From RGIG4608 sp045651165 (GTDB lineage: Bacteria > Bacillota > Clostridia > Oscillospirales > CAG-272), in NCBI GenBank assembly GCA_045651165.1, contig JAZRRX010000039.1, forward strand, positions 251,990 through 315,989: DNA of 64,000 nucleotides, given 5' to 3'. This document shows positions 23,602-31,921 of this stretch, piece after piece. Within the stretch, counting starts at the first letter, position 1. Each line of letters begins with the position of its first letter. Below the pieces are notes generated by a model. It did no database searches. It saw only the letters and a list, made by a program, of their open reading frames with translations, and was not told the origin of the DNA. A program made the position numbers and the translations under genes.

Positions 23602-25257
23602 TTAAATGTATTCCTTAATTTTTTCAATCATAGCAGCACGAAGCTTCGGCAAGAAATCACTATCAAGCGGATAGGAATCAAACCTTAAGTCCATATCGGC
23701 AAATTTATCAATCATCTTCACAACCTCGTCACGACCGATATATTCCTCAAGCGTACGGCAAAGATTCAAATCACCGATTGCATCATATGTAACCTTACCA
23801 CGTATTGAAGGATAAGCTCCGTTCTTTGCGGGATAAACAATAAATGGATCACCCGAAGGAAACCGTCCGTCACCGGATGTAGTAACGTAGGGATTTATTT
23901 TGTAATACGAAACTTGGGAGTTATAGAAATTAAATCCCCAGTGCAAAAATCCCTTTATATCATATTTATAGATTAAAACTCCAAGGATACGCGTGCGACA
24001 CGATGGCATAGCCATAAACGAGTTTGTATAAGTTATCTGTGGCTCGCAACAGTAGTAAACCCACTGATTGGGTACATTCAACGGAAGAAATTCGTGAATG
24101 TGTGACACCATTGTAACAGGACATTCAACTAGTCCCCTTTCGTAAAATTCTTTAGAGGACAATGCATCAAAAGTGTGGCAATTACCAATAAAGGGGCGTA
24201 TCGTTTCTACTGCCGTGCGATAAGCGTCGATTCTATCAACCGAGGGCTCGTCCGAAATATGATAATAGGTGTTTTCTGCAACACCGAGAAACTGAAGCTC
24301 CTTTGAAATCGCAGAAATATACTGTTTCAAAAAATCAATATATATATGTGAGGTGGATTCTATGTGCCAACCAAACATATAGCTTTTTATACCGTTTTCC
24401 TCGACCATAATATTCGCGGCATACTTTGCCCCCCATTGTGAGAACATATGTGCCATCTCATAGTAACGTATACCTGAACGCTTACAAATATCAATGAATC
24501 GATGTAGCTTTTCAAAGCTGAATACATACTCGTCACCAACCTTCTCGATATCAACAAGCTGTACACAAGGGCGCGCAGTCCCAATTGCTGTATCTAGAGG
24601 GGGAGTATGTATAGGTACAAGTATCATATTGATTCCGACATCTACAGCTTCGCGTATGTAAGCTTCGATAAGGTCAAAATGTTCATCAGAGTAGATTGGT
24701 ACGTTGTGATAATCCGCTATGCAGTCTGCATAAAACCAACGTGTGTAAATGAGACTCTGCTCTTTTTTTGTTGCCGGCAAAACCTCAACAGTCATAGTCT
24801 TAACAGCACTTATTGCACGAGTGGTATCAGGCGCTGTAAAATCAAACGTTTCATATGAAAAATTGATCTCGTATTCACCTTCAGCCATATCGTTTGGCAT
24901 ATTTACCTCAATCCACAAGGTCCTTCCCGTTGTATTTACAGTTAGAACGCTATTGTTTTCGATTGGAAGAAGCAAATCGGGCATAAGTCCTTTTTCAGTT
25001 GTGATATATCCAATCTCTTCAACTTTATCTATGACGGGTGCATCCATCACAGAATTCTCAACCGTGTAAATGCGTATATTATCGAGCAATGGGGATTCAA
25101 TTCTGATATTACCCATCACAGGCGCATCTGATTTTAAACATATCTGATAGGCAAAGCGTTCGCCACGAAGCATAGTTTCTTTTGTTATCTCATTCATATT
25201 AAGATTATCAAATACACGCACTTTATGAAGTGATGAAATCTGCTTAACTACAAACAT
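23602..25257 (-). CDS. DUF4091 family putative glycoside hydrolase
   Basis: A 551-residue protein without a signal peptide. The N-terminal third is beta-rich. The middle resembles a TIM-barrel hydrolase (VGINMILVPIHTPPL, GVAENTYYHISDEPSVDRI), where the last element ends in a plausible catalytic Asp-Glu pair. The C-terminal DUF4091 domain reads FLHWGFNFYNSQVSYYKINP followed by SGDGRFPSGDPFIVYP. DUF4091 proteins are found in polysaccharide loci and related members act as glycosidases, but the specificity is unknown. It lies 113 bp after the GH2 gene and probably ends the long minus-strand gene train. Confidence 0.85.
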   Translation of the reverse strand: MFVVKQISSLHKVRVFDNLNMNEITKETMLRGERFAYQICLKSDAPVMGNIRIESPLLDNIRIYTVENSVMDAPVIDKVEEIGYITTEKGLMPDLLLPIENNSVLTVNTTGRTLWIEVNMPNDMAEGEYEINFSYETFDFTAPDTTRAISAVKTMTVEVLPATKKEQSLIYTRWFYADCIADYHNVPIYSDEHFDLIEAYIREAVDVGINMILVPIHTPPLDTAIGTARPCVQLVDIEKVGDEYVFSFEKLHRFIDICKRSGIRYYEMAHMFSQWGAKYAANIMVEENGIKSYMFGWHIESTSHIYIDFLKQYISAISKELQFLGVAENTYYHISDEPSVDRIDAYRTAVETIRPFIGNCHTFDALSSKEFYERGLVECPVTMVSHIHEFLPLNVPNQWVYYCCEPQITYTNSFMAMPSCRTRILGVLIYKYDIKGFLHWGFNFYNSQVSYYKINPYVTTSGDGRFPSGDPFIVYPAKNGAYPSIRGKVTYDAIGDLNLCRTLEEYIGRDEVVKMIDKFADMDLRFDSYPLDSDFLPKLRAAMIEKIKEYI

Positions 25258-25369
25258 ATCTTTCTCCTAACTTAGTGTTTTTGTTTCTATATGTGCACGT
25301 CCCTCTCGTCGCATTTTCATTATAAGAAAATTTTGCTATATTTTTAGTGCTATTTTCTCTTTTATAAAA

Positions 25370-27742
25370 TTAATTTATCTCAAAATCGATAATTTTATCT
25401 TCAACTCTCGGGCAAGAAATTCTAACCTTGGCCTCTCCTTTTTCACCTGTAGTTTTAACGTAGAATGCACCCATTCCGCCACGAAGTGAGAATATATCGG
25501 GACCAATTAATTCTATTGGGCCTTCTGAAGTTAATTTAATTGCTTCATTACTGTATGGAAGAAGATTGCCGTTTTCATCTACTGCGCGAATTCTTACAAC
25601 AGCTACGTCATAGGAATTGCCCTCATGAAGATTTGTATGTGATACTTCAATCTCGAGGCTTATCTTGTCCATTGGAGCTTTAGTAACTGTTTTTACTACT
25701 TCACCATTTACAATCGCATCAAAACGGTAAACCGAGCTCTTAGCACCCCAATTCTCAACGTATTTTCCGTATAAGCCTATGATCTGATCGACGGTCATTT
25801 GATAATCATTTAGGCATTTATTAGCAATCTCCGTGGGTATGGGAGCGATGTGTGGAAAACCGTTAAGTGCTATATGGTTAATAGCCATTGCAACGTACTT
25901 TGCCTTTTCGGGAGGCATTTTTTCTTCGGCTACAAGTTGATCTCCAACATAATCGTCAATCAAGATCGGCGACTTTACCATATATGGAAAATGCTCGTGG
26001 TGAGGTGCAAATTCCTTGATAAATTTACCGTTTTTATACATTTTAACGCTATCGGCATTTGTAAATATCCATACCTTTCCCTTAATCGATGCAGGATGCT
26101 CACCGATGTCCATAGACGAACTTACCTCAAGCACGGTTTCATGATTATTTTGAGATTTATAAACCGCTGCTGCCATTTTATGATTACGGAACATATCCGT
26201 AACACCGTGATAGCAAATTCTGTCCCCGCTACCAAAATCCTTGTGTGTGTTATAGTCCGCAAAGCACCAAGAAAAGCTACCACAAATGTCGGAGTGAGAT
26301 GCAACATCATTGATTACTCTCGCGTGACGAAGCGCGTGCTCAAGCCTATGGTCTTCATTGTCAAAGCTCTTGGTTGGGAACATATGACCGTTATTTTCGG
26401 TTATCAAATAAGGCTTGTCCTTGTTTGAGGTGATATTTGCTTTAGGCTCACATCCCGCCTTCTTTCCGTCATGGAAAAAGTCGTTGTAGGTGTAAACATC
26501 CTCTAAAAACTCACTCTTGCTAAAGTTACGAACTCCACCCGTCTGTCTTGTGGGATCAAGTCTATGAGCAACCTCATTCGTACGAACGTAAAAATCATGG
26601 TCATCACGCGATTCGTTAATTCTGACACCCCAAATGATGATCGAAGGGTGATTTCTATATTGAAGAACCATTTCTTCAACGTTTTTAACTGCTTGATTTT
26701 TCCAATTCTCATCTCCGATATGCTGCCAACCCGGAATTTCGGTAAATACAAGTAAACCAAGTTTGTCGCACTCATCAATAAAATACTGAGATTGAGGATA
26801 ATGTGATGTTCTTACCGCATTAACACCTAGACTCTTTAATACGCGCGCGTCATCTCTTTGTATAGATTCGGGCATAGCATATCCAACGTAAGGATAGCTT
26901 TGGTGTCTATTAAGACCGCGAATTTGCACGCGTCTGCCGTTGAGGAAAAATCCTTCGTTAGTGAACTCTGCAAGTCTAAATCCGACCTTGACCTCGTGAA
27001 CGTCTATAACAGCACCCTCGGCAATAAGCTCTGTGCGTATTAAATAGCGGTTTGGGTGATTAATATCCCAGAGTTTTACGTTTTCAATGAATCCGTTAAC
27101 TGAAACTTCTTGCTTGCCGACTTCATTTTCTGCAAGTAAAAATTCATTTTCTCCTCCCTCAAAAATAGCTGTTTGTCTAATTTTTGAATCGTGAGGGATT
27201 TCACCGTTTAGCGTTATATCACTAACTATCTTACCCGTAAATTCGGGCTTTACGAATACATCTGAAATATAGCAATTTTCTTTAATATCAAGATAAACGT
27301 CGCGATATATTCCACCATATGTCATATAGTCGATTACGTTGCCAAATGGAGGAATATTCAAGTTTTCTCTTGAGTCGAGCTTAACCAAAAGAATATTATC
27401 TTCTCCAAGCTTTAATTTGCCCGTCAATTCAAGTGAGAAAGCGGTGTAGCCCGAGTAATGCTCACCGATTTTTTCACCGTTAAGAAACACCTCGGCATAG
27501 TGTGCAGCACCCTCAAACGTAATGATGATACGTTTGTTAGACCATTCATTCGGAGCATAAATAAGTTTGCGATATGCACAAAGCATTTGGTAACTATCTT
27601 CAGAAAAATAATTGAATGGAAGGTCACATGTATTATGTGGTAATCTAACCTTAGTCATATTTTCATCAATATGTCCCCAAATATATTCTTCTTTGAAATT
27701 TGTGGCAAAAAGCCAATCGTTGTTAATATAAATTTTGCTCAT
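25370..27742 (-). CDS. Beta-galactosidase-like glycoside hydrolase, GH2
   Basis: A 790-residue GH2 enzyme. It has a sugar-binding jelly-roll domain (GAAHYAEVFLNGEKIGEHYSGY), an immunoglobulin-like domain and a TIM barrel with GLNRHQSYPYVGYAMPESIQ. The acid/base Glu is in WGVRINES and the nucleophile Glu probably in LITENNGH. Additional beta domains follow, as in long beta-galactosidases. The ATG at 27742 is chosen over an upstream TTG because GGAGG lies 6 bp before it. No signal peptide is present. The linkage split could be beta-galactoside, beta-glucuronide or another equatorial sugar. Confidence 0.92.
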   Translation of the reverse strand: MSKIYINNDWLFATNFKEEYIWGHIDENMTKVRLPHNTCDLPFNYFSEDSYQMLCAYRKLIYAPNEWSNKRIIITFEGAAHYAEVFLNGEKIGEHYSGYTAFSLELTGKLKLGEDNILLVKLDSRENLNIPPFGNVIDYMTYGGIYRDVYLDIKENCYISDVFVKPEFTGKIVSDITLNGEIPHDSKIRQTAIFEGGENEFLLAENEVGKQEVSVNGFIENVKLWDINHPNRYLIRTELIAEGAVIDVHEVKVGFRLAEFTNEGFFLNGRRVQIRGLNRHQSYPYVGYAMPESIQRDDARVLKSLGVNAVRTSHYPQSQYFIDECDKLGLLVFTEIPGWQHIGDENWKNQAVKNVEEMVLQYRNHPSIIIWGVRINESRDDHDFYVRTNEVAHRLDPTRQTGGVRNFSKSEFLEDVYTYNDFFHDGKKAGCEPKANITSNKDKPYLITENNGHMFPTKSFDNEDHRLEHALRHARVINDVASHSDICGSFSWCFADYNTHKDFGSGDRICYHGVTDMFRNHKMAAAVYKSQNNHETVLEVSSSMDIGEHPASIKGKVWIFTNADSVKMYKNGKFIKEFAPHHEHFPYMVKSPILIDDYVGDQLVAEEKMPPEKAKYVAMAINHIALNGFPHIAPIPTEIANKCLNDYQMTVDQIIGLYGKYVENWGAKSSVYRFDAIVNGEVVKTVTKAPMDKISLEIEVSHTNLHEGNSYDVAVVRIRAVDENGNLLPYSNEAIKLTSEGPIELIGPDIFSLRGGMGAFYVKTTGEKGEAKVRISCPRVEDKIIDFEIN

Positions 27743-27831
27743 AAAGTTAACCTCCAAAAGCAATATATTTTGATTATAACACAAAGTTTTAGTATATTAA
27801 GTGATAGCATCAAGATGAAGTGAAATAATAT

Positions 27832-28752
27832 TTACATTACCTCTGTCACACATATTTGTGCATAAATTTTCTCAATATCTTTTTTTTGAGGTGGCAAAGT
27901 GCCAGCCGTCAAGCAAGCCGCCGTTCCGAAACTTACGGCAGTTTTCAAGCATCCTATCGCATTCTCACCTGCATAATTTCCTGCAAGGAAACCTGCAATA
28001 GTGCTATCACCTGCACCGATGGTAGAAATTGCCTCAATGACAGGACAGGTTGCTATATATACCTTATCTTCGGTCAGCAGTACTGCTCCCTTCTCACCAA
28101 GTGTTACCATTGTATTGGTAATGCCGTGTTCGGTGAATACAGCCGCTTTTTCAAGCACCTGTGAAAGTGTTTTGATTTCACAACCCAAATAATCAGATAT
28201 TTCTTCTTGATTTGGCTTAATTAGCCAAGGTTTAATCTCAAAAATATCTTCTATCGTAAAGGATTTAGAATCCAAAACAATTCTCACACCCTGCTTGTGA
28301 AGGCCTTTTAAAAATTCCTTTGCCTTGTCCTTGCTGACTCCAGCAGGAATACGGCCTGTGAATGTAACGATTGTATTATTTTCAATTACAAGATTGTCAA
28401 GCACCTCTTCAATAATACCGTCATCCACAGAAAAACCAGAAAAGCTTATGCGCGTTTCGGTTCCATTTTCACAATGGAAGGTCAAATTCTCTCGAATTCT
28501 ACCTTCTTTTTCTAGCAAAACGCAATCCATCTCAGAGATGGCATTTTTAAACTCATCTCCATTTTCTTTTCCCAACACAATAATAGCTGTATTAGGAATT
28601 TGACCATTGCACAATGCTCTGCTTATATTAACTCCTTTTCCCCCAGCTTCTCGTGATTGCATCTCTGCCAAATTTTCGCAATTTAGCACCAAGCTTTTGG
28701 CAAATGCGTGAACATCATAAGCCGGGTTCAAAGTCAATGTATATATTTTCAT
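27832..28752 (-). CDS. PfkB-family sugar-phosphate kinase (1-phosphofructokinase / tagatose-6-phosphate kinase type)
   Basis: A 306-residue ribokinase-fold kinase of the FruK/LacC group: TLTLNPAYDV at the N-terminus, AGGKGVNISRAL for substrate binding, and TIGAGDSTIAGFLAG with the catalytic Asp. These enzymes phosphorylate fructose-1-phosphate or tagatose-6-phosphate to bisphosphates. It lies 14 bp after the dehydrogenase gene and inside a glycoside-hydrolase operon, with no phosphotransferase genes nearby. The hexose-phosphate would therefore come from a kinase or from the adjacent dehydrogenase. Confidence 0.87.
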   Translation of the reverse strand: MKIYTLTLNPAYDVHAFAKSLVLNCENLAEMQSREAGGKGVNISRALCNGQIPNTAIIVLGKENGDEFKNAISEMDCVLLEKEGRIRENLTFHCENGTETRISFSGFSVDDGIIEEVLDNLVIENNTIVTFTGRIPAGVSKDKAKEFLKGLHKQGVRIVLDSKSFTIEDIFEIKPWLIKPNQEEISDYLGCEIKTLSQVLEKAAVFTEHGITNTMVTLGEKGAVLLTEDKVYIATCPVIEAISTIGAGDSTIAGFLAGNYAGENAIGCLKTAVSFGTAACLTAGTLPPQKKDIEKIYAQICVTEVM

Positions 28753-28766
28753 ATTATCTCCCCTTT

Positions 28767-30020
28767 TTATAGACGAGGCGCATGCTCCAACAGATACTTC
28801 TCTGCCTCAGCACACCATAAACCACCATTATTTTTAACAATAACAGCCAGTTCGGCATACATCGGATCGTTTTTTCCAAGTTCATCCAAGTCATCAATGG
28901 CAATCAACGGAATATCCAACTCATTGTAACATACCTTCTTAGCTCCGTTGGGTTTTTCCATTGCAAAAAGTGTTTCGGGAGCTGCCTTCATACCTAAAAT
29001 ATGAGAAACAAGCGCTCCGGCATTGATTTTGTTCTCCTTGATTAAATCCAAAATATCTGTCATATCCTCAGGAATGCTACCTGCAGTTCCAACAACATGA
29101 ATACCATCATAGTGAACTCGATACAGATTCAAGCTACCGGGCATATCATGTATAGGAGGACCAGCAAAAAAGTTTATACAGCCATCCTCACGAGAGATTT
29201 TTTCAGACATGGAAAACAGAGCCGGAACAGGCACCATAACAAACACATCGTCAAAGCCACCATCAGAAATCTGTTTCAAATAGTCTTCAGGGTCTTCTAA
29301 AATTCCTGTGTTGATGAATTGCAAATCCACCCCTTTTTCCTTGGCTTTTGCAGGATCACACATTTTTGCAGCATAGTCAAGTCGCTCCTGGTTTAAATCG
29401 GTAACCACTACCTGAGATACGCCAGCATAACCCACTGCCAATTCTACGCAGCCAATACCCATAGGACCTGCACCACCGAGAATGGCAATACGACCACCTT
29501 TTTTTGCGCCGTCTGTACGCACATAGTTGGTGTAGTCAGTATGATAGAAGCCTTTATAGCCACGGATGCAGCATCCCAACGCCTCTGCAAGCGAGCCTGC
29601 AAAATAGCTATCCCCTTCATAGGGAAGTAAACAACCACGCTCCAACACAATCTTTGGAACTATTGCATACTGGGTATTACCACCAATATAAGGATATGAA
29701 TAGCCAGGGTCATATCCACTGGGTAACTTCAAGGCGGGCTGAACAACGACTTTTTGACCTTTCTTCCAATCTTTCTTTACATTCTCACCAACAGAAATAA
29801 TCTCGCCACACATTTCATGACCGATAATAACGGGATTTTCTGCCACATCATTTGGTACACGCTTATGGGCACTACCTTGCTTAATAGCTTTATATGTAGA
29901 AGCGCAAACAGAGTCACTGACCACGCGGATCAACACTTCATCTGCGGTAATTTCTGGTAATTCAAATTCTTCCAAACGGATATCATCCGCACCATACAAA
30001 CGAATAGCTTTTGTTTTCAT
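28767..30020 (-). CDS. Zinc-type medium-chain dehydrogenase, L-sorbose-1-phosphate reductase-like
   Basis: A 417-residue medium-chain dehydrogenase with a GroES-like N-terminal domain (VIIGHEMCGEIISVGENVKK) and a Rossmann domain (GRIAILGGAGPMGIGCVELA). The insertion-rich body (GYSYPYIGGNTQYAIVPKIV, EALGCCIRGYKGFYHTDYTN) resembles SorE, the L-sorbose-1-phosphate reductase, more than ordinary sorbitol or threonine dehydrogenases. This is recognition by eye. The ATG at 30020 follows AGAGG. Coupled to the PfkB kinase gene 14 bp later, it may convert a hexitol- or ketose-phosphate for that kinase. Confidence 0.8.
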   Translation of the reverse strand: MKTKAIRLYGADDIRLEEFELPEITADEVLIRVVSDSVCASTYKAIKQGSAHKRVPNDVAENPVIIGHEMCGEIISVGENVKKDWKKGQKVVVQPALKLPSGYDPGYSYPYIGGNTQYAIVPKIVLERGCLLPYEGDSYFAGSLAEALGCCIRGYKGFYHTDYTNYVRTDGAKKGGRIAILGGAGPMGIGCVELAVGYAGVSQVVVTDLNQERLDYAAKMCDPAKAKEKGVDLQFINTGILEDPEDYLKQISDGGFDDVFVMVPVPALFSMSEKISREDGCINFFAGPPIHDMPGSLNLYRVHYDGIHVVGTAGSIPEDMTDILDLIKENKINAGALVSHILGMKAAPETLFAMEKPNGAKKVCYNELDIPLIAIDDLDELGKNDPMYAELAVIVKNNGGLWCAEAEKYLLEHAPRL

Positions 30021-30099
30021 TTTTATACCTCTATACAATTTAAATAATCAATACCAGTAAATTTTATTTGTGCAAAGGTGGGCACTATACAAATCTCAC

Positions 30100-31896
30100 T
30101 CAGTGCGTTTTTTGATTGATTCGGCAAACTCTTTCTATATCTACCTTCGGTTTGCGATCCGGCATTAGCAGACCATTAATCTCCTGCATAATATCGGTCA
30201 ACTGGGTGTAGCAATAGCCTTGGCAGAACGGAATTTCTGTTACAGCTTCAGTGCAAGCTTCATAGCGGGCAAAAAAGGTTTCTTCATCGGATTCTTTTCC
30301 GTGATAACCCCATGTTTCCATACCACCAAGCTCCCCTTGTAATCCAATGTTAGCAAAAGCGATACCTCCATACTCAGTTACCATAAAGGCCTCTTTTCCG
30401 GTAGGCATATAGCCATCTGCGTAAGCGCGTCGACCGTCACAGGTCTGCTTTTCAATGAAATCACGATCCGCAAAATGCTTTTTCAGCACTTCCTTCGTGC
30501 TATTGTAATCGTGTAAACCGCAAATATCCGTGTGCATCTGCTCCCAACCGTCATTTCCAGAGCAAATTCGGGTGCCGTCTGCCGCTTTAGTTAAATAATA
30601 CAACATAGATGCAGTGTTCTGCTGTCTCTTGTTAGAAACAATTTGCGGTACGCCCCAACTTTCATTCAAAGGCACCCAAACAATAATACTGGGATGGTTA
30701 AAGTCGCGGCGAATAAATTCTTGCATCGTAACTGTCAAATTTTCTACTGCTTCATCGGTAAAAGCAAAGGCACTAGGAAGCTCTCCCCAAACAAGAATGC
30801 CCATCTTATCTGCCCAGTAATAGTATCGAGGATCTTCAATCTTTTGGTGCTTTCTTGCACCATTAAAACCAAATTTCTTCGTCCATTCCAAATCCTCACG
30901 GATTGCCTCGTCACTGGGTGGTGTAATCATTGTATCTGGCCAGTAGCCCTGATCCAAAATAAGCTTTTGATAAATGCGATCGTTATTCAGATATACCACA
31001 CCATCGCGTACCTCTATTTTGCGCATACCAAAATAGGTATCCACCTGATCAAGCTGTAATTCTTCATCTAAAAGTTGTACCCTTAGATCATAAAGGGCAG
31101 GATTATTGGGTGACCACAAAGCCACGGGATAAAAGGTATCCCTTATATCCATATCGATAACAATCGTTACATTTCGATTGACAGTAGTTGTTACAACCTT
31201 TCGGATTTTCTTCTCTTCCAGCTTCACTTCCAGTGCAAGGGTCACTTCCTTGTCAGGAACTCTGTTAAACAAAATCTCTACAGAAGCCAAGCCCCTGTCA
31301 ATATCCGGCGTAATATGGATATAGTCGATTCTCAGATCACTCGCCGCTTCCAAATAAACCGTTTGCCAAATACCACTGCTGGCAGTGTACAGACAAGCGA
31401 ACAAGCCCTGTTTCCAGTACTGCTTTCCACGAGGCTGAATAGGATCCGGCATATCCACTACTCGAACACATAGATCGTTTTCACCCTCAGTTAAAAAGGG
31501 CGTAACGTCCAACTGAAAAGGCGTATAACCGCCCTTATGTCCACCAACGGCCATCCCGTTGACATAGACCATCGCCTCATAATCTACCGCACCAAAATTC
31601 ATCAATACGCTTCTACCCTGCATTTCCGCAGGAACGGTAAATTTTCGGCGGTACCACATAATCGGGTGAATTTCGTCAGTTGGACCAATACCACTTGCCG
31701 CACTTTGATAGCAAAATGGCACAGTAATGGTCTTATCAAACTTATAACCCGGCTTATACCAGCCTTCTTTCAAACCTATATTATCATCGTCAAAAGCAAA
31801 TTCCCAAGCACCGTTCAAATTATGAAAGGTATCTCGCATAAAATCGGGACGTGGATGCTCCGGACGAGGAATATTACAATTCATCTGTTCGCACAT
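30100..31896 (-). CDS. Glycoside hydrolase family 2 (beta-glucuronidase/galactosidase-like)
   Basis: A 598-residue short GH2 enzyme: jelly-roll domain (VLMNFGAVDYEAMVYVNGMA), Ig-like domain, then the TIM barrel. The acid/base Glu is in WVPLNESWGV and the nucleophile Glu in MVTEYGG. The size and compact ending resemble beta-glucuronidase/beta-galactosidase-like members that act on small glycosides; specificity cannot be fixed. There is no signal peptide. AGAGAGG precedes the ATG, and the gene follows the GH3 gene by 25 bp. Confidence 0.92.
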   Translation of the reverse strand: MCEQMNCNIPRPEHPRPDFMRDTFHNLNGAWEFAFDDDNIGLKEGWYKPGYKFDKTITVPFCYQSAASGIGPTDEIHPIMWYRRKFTVPAEMQGRSVLMNFGAVDYEAMVYVNGMAVGGHKGGYTPFQLDVTPFLTEGENDLCVRVVDMPDPIQPRGKQYWKQGLFACLYTASSGIWQTVYLEAASDLRIDYIHITPDIDRGLASVEILFNRVPDKEVTLALEVKLEEKKIRKVVTTTVNRNVTIVIDMDIRDTFYPVALWSPNNPALYDLRVQLLDEELQLDQVDTYFGMRKIEVRDGVVYLNNDRIYQKLILDQGYWPDTMITPPSDEAIREDLEWTKKFGFNGARKHQKIEDPRYYYWADKMGILVWGELPSAFAFTDEAVENLTVTMQEFIRRDFNHPSIIVWVPLNESWGVPQIVSNKRQQNTASMLYYLTKAADGTRICSGNDGWEQMHTDICGLHDYNSTKEVLKKHFADRDFIEKQTCDGRRAYADGYMPTGKEAFMVTEYGGIAFANIGLQGELGGMETWGYHGKESDEETFFARYEACTEAVTEIPFCQGYCYTQLTDIMQEINGLLMPDRKPKVDIERVCRINQKTH

Positions 31897-31921
31897 AATA
31901 AACCTCTCTGTGCAAAAATTA

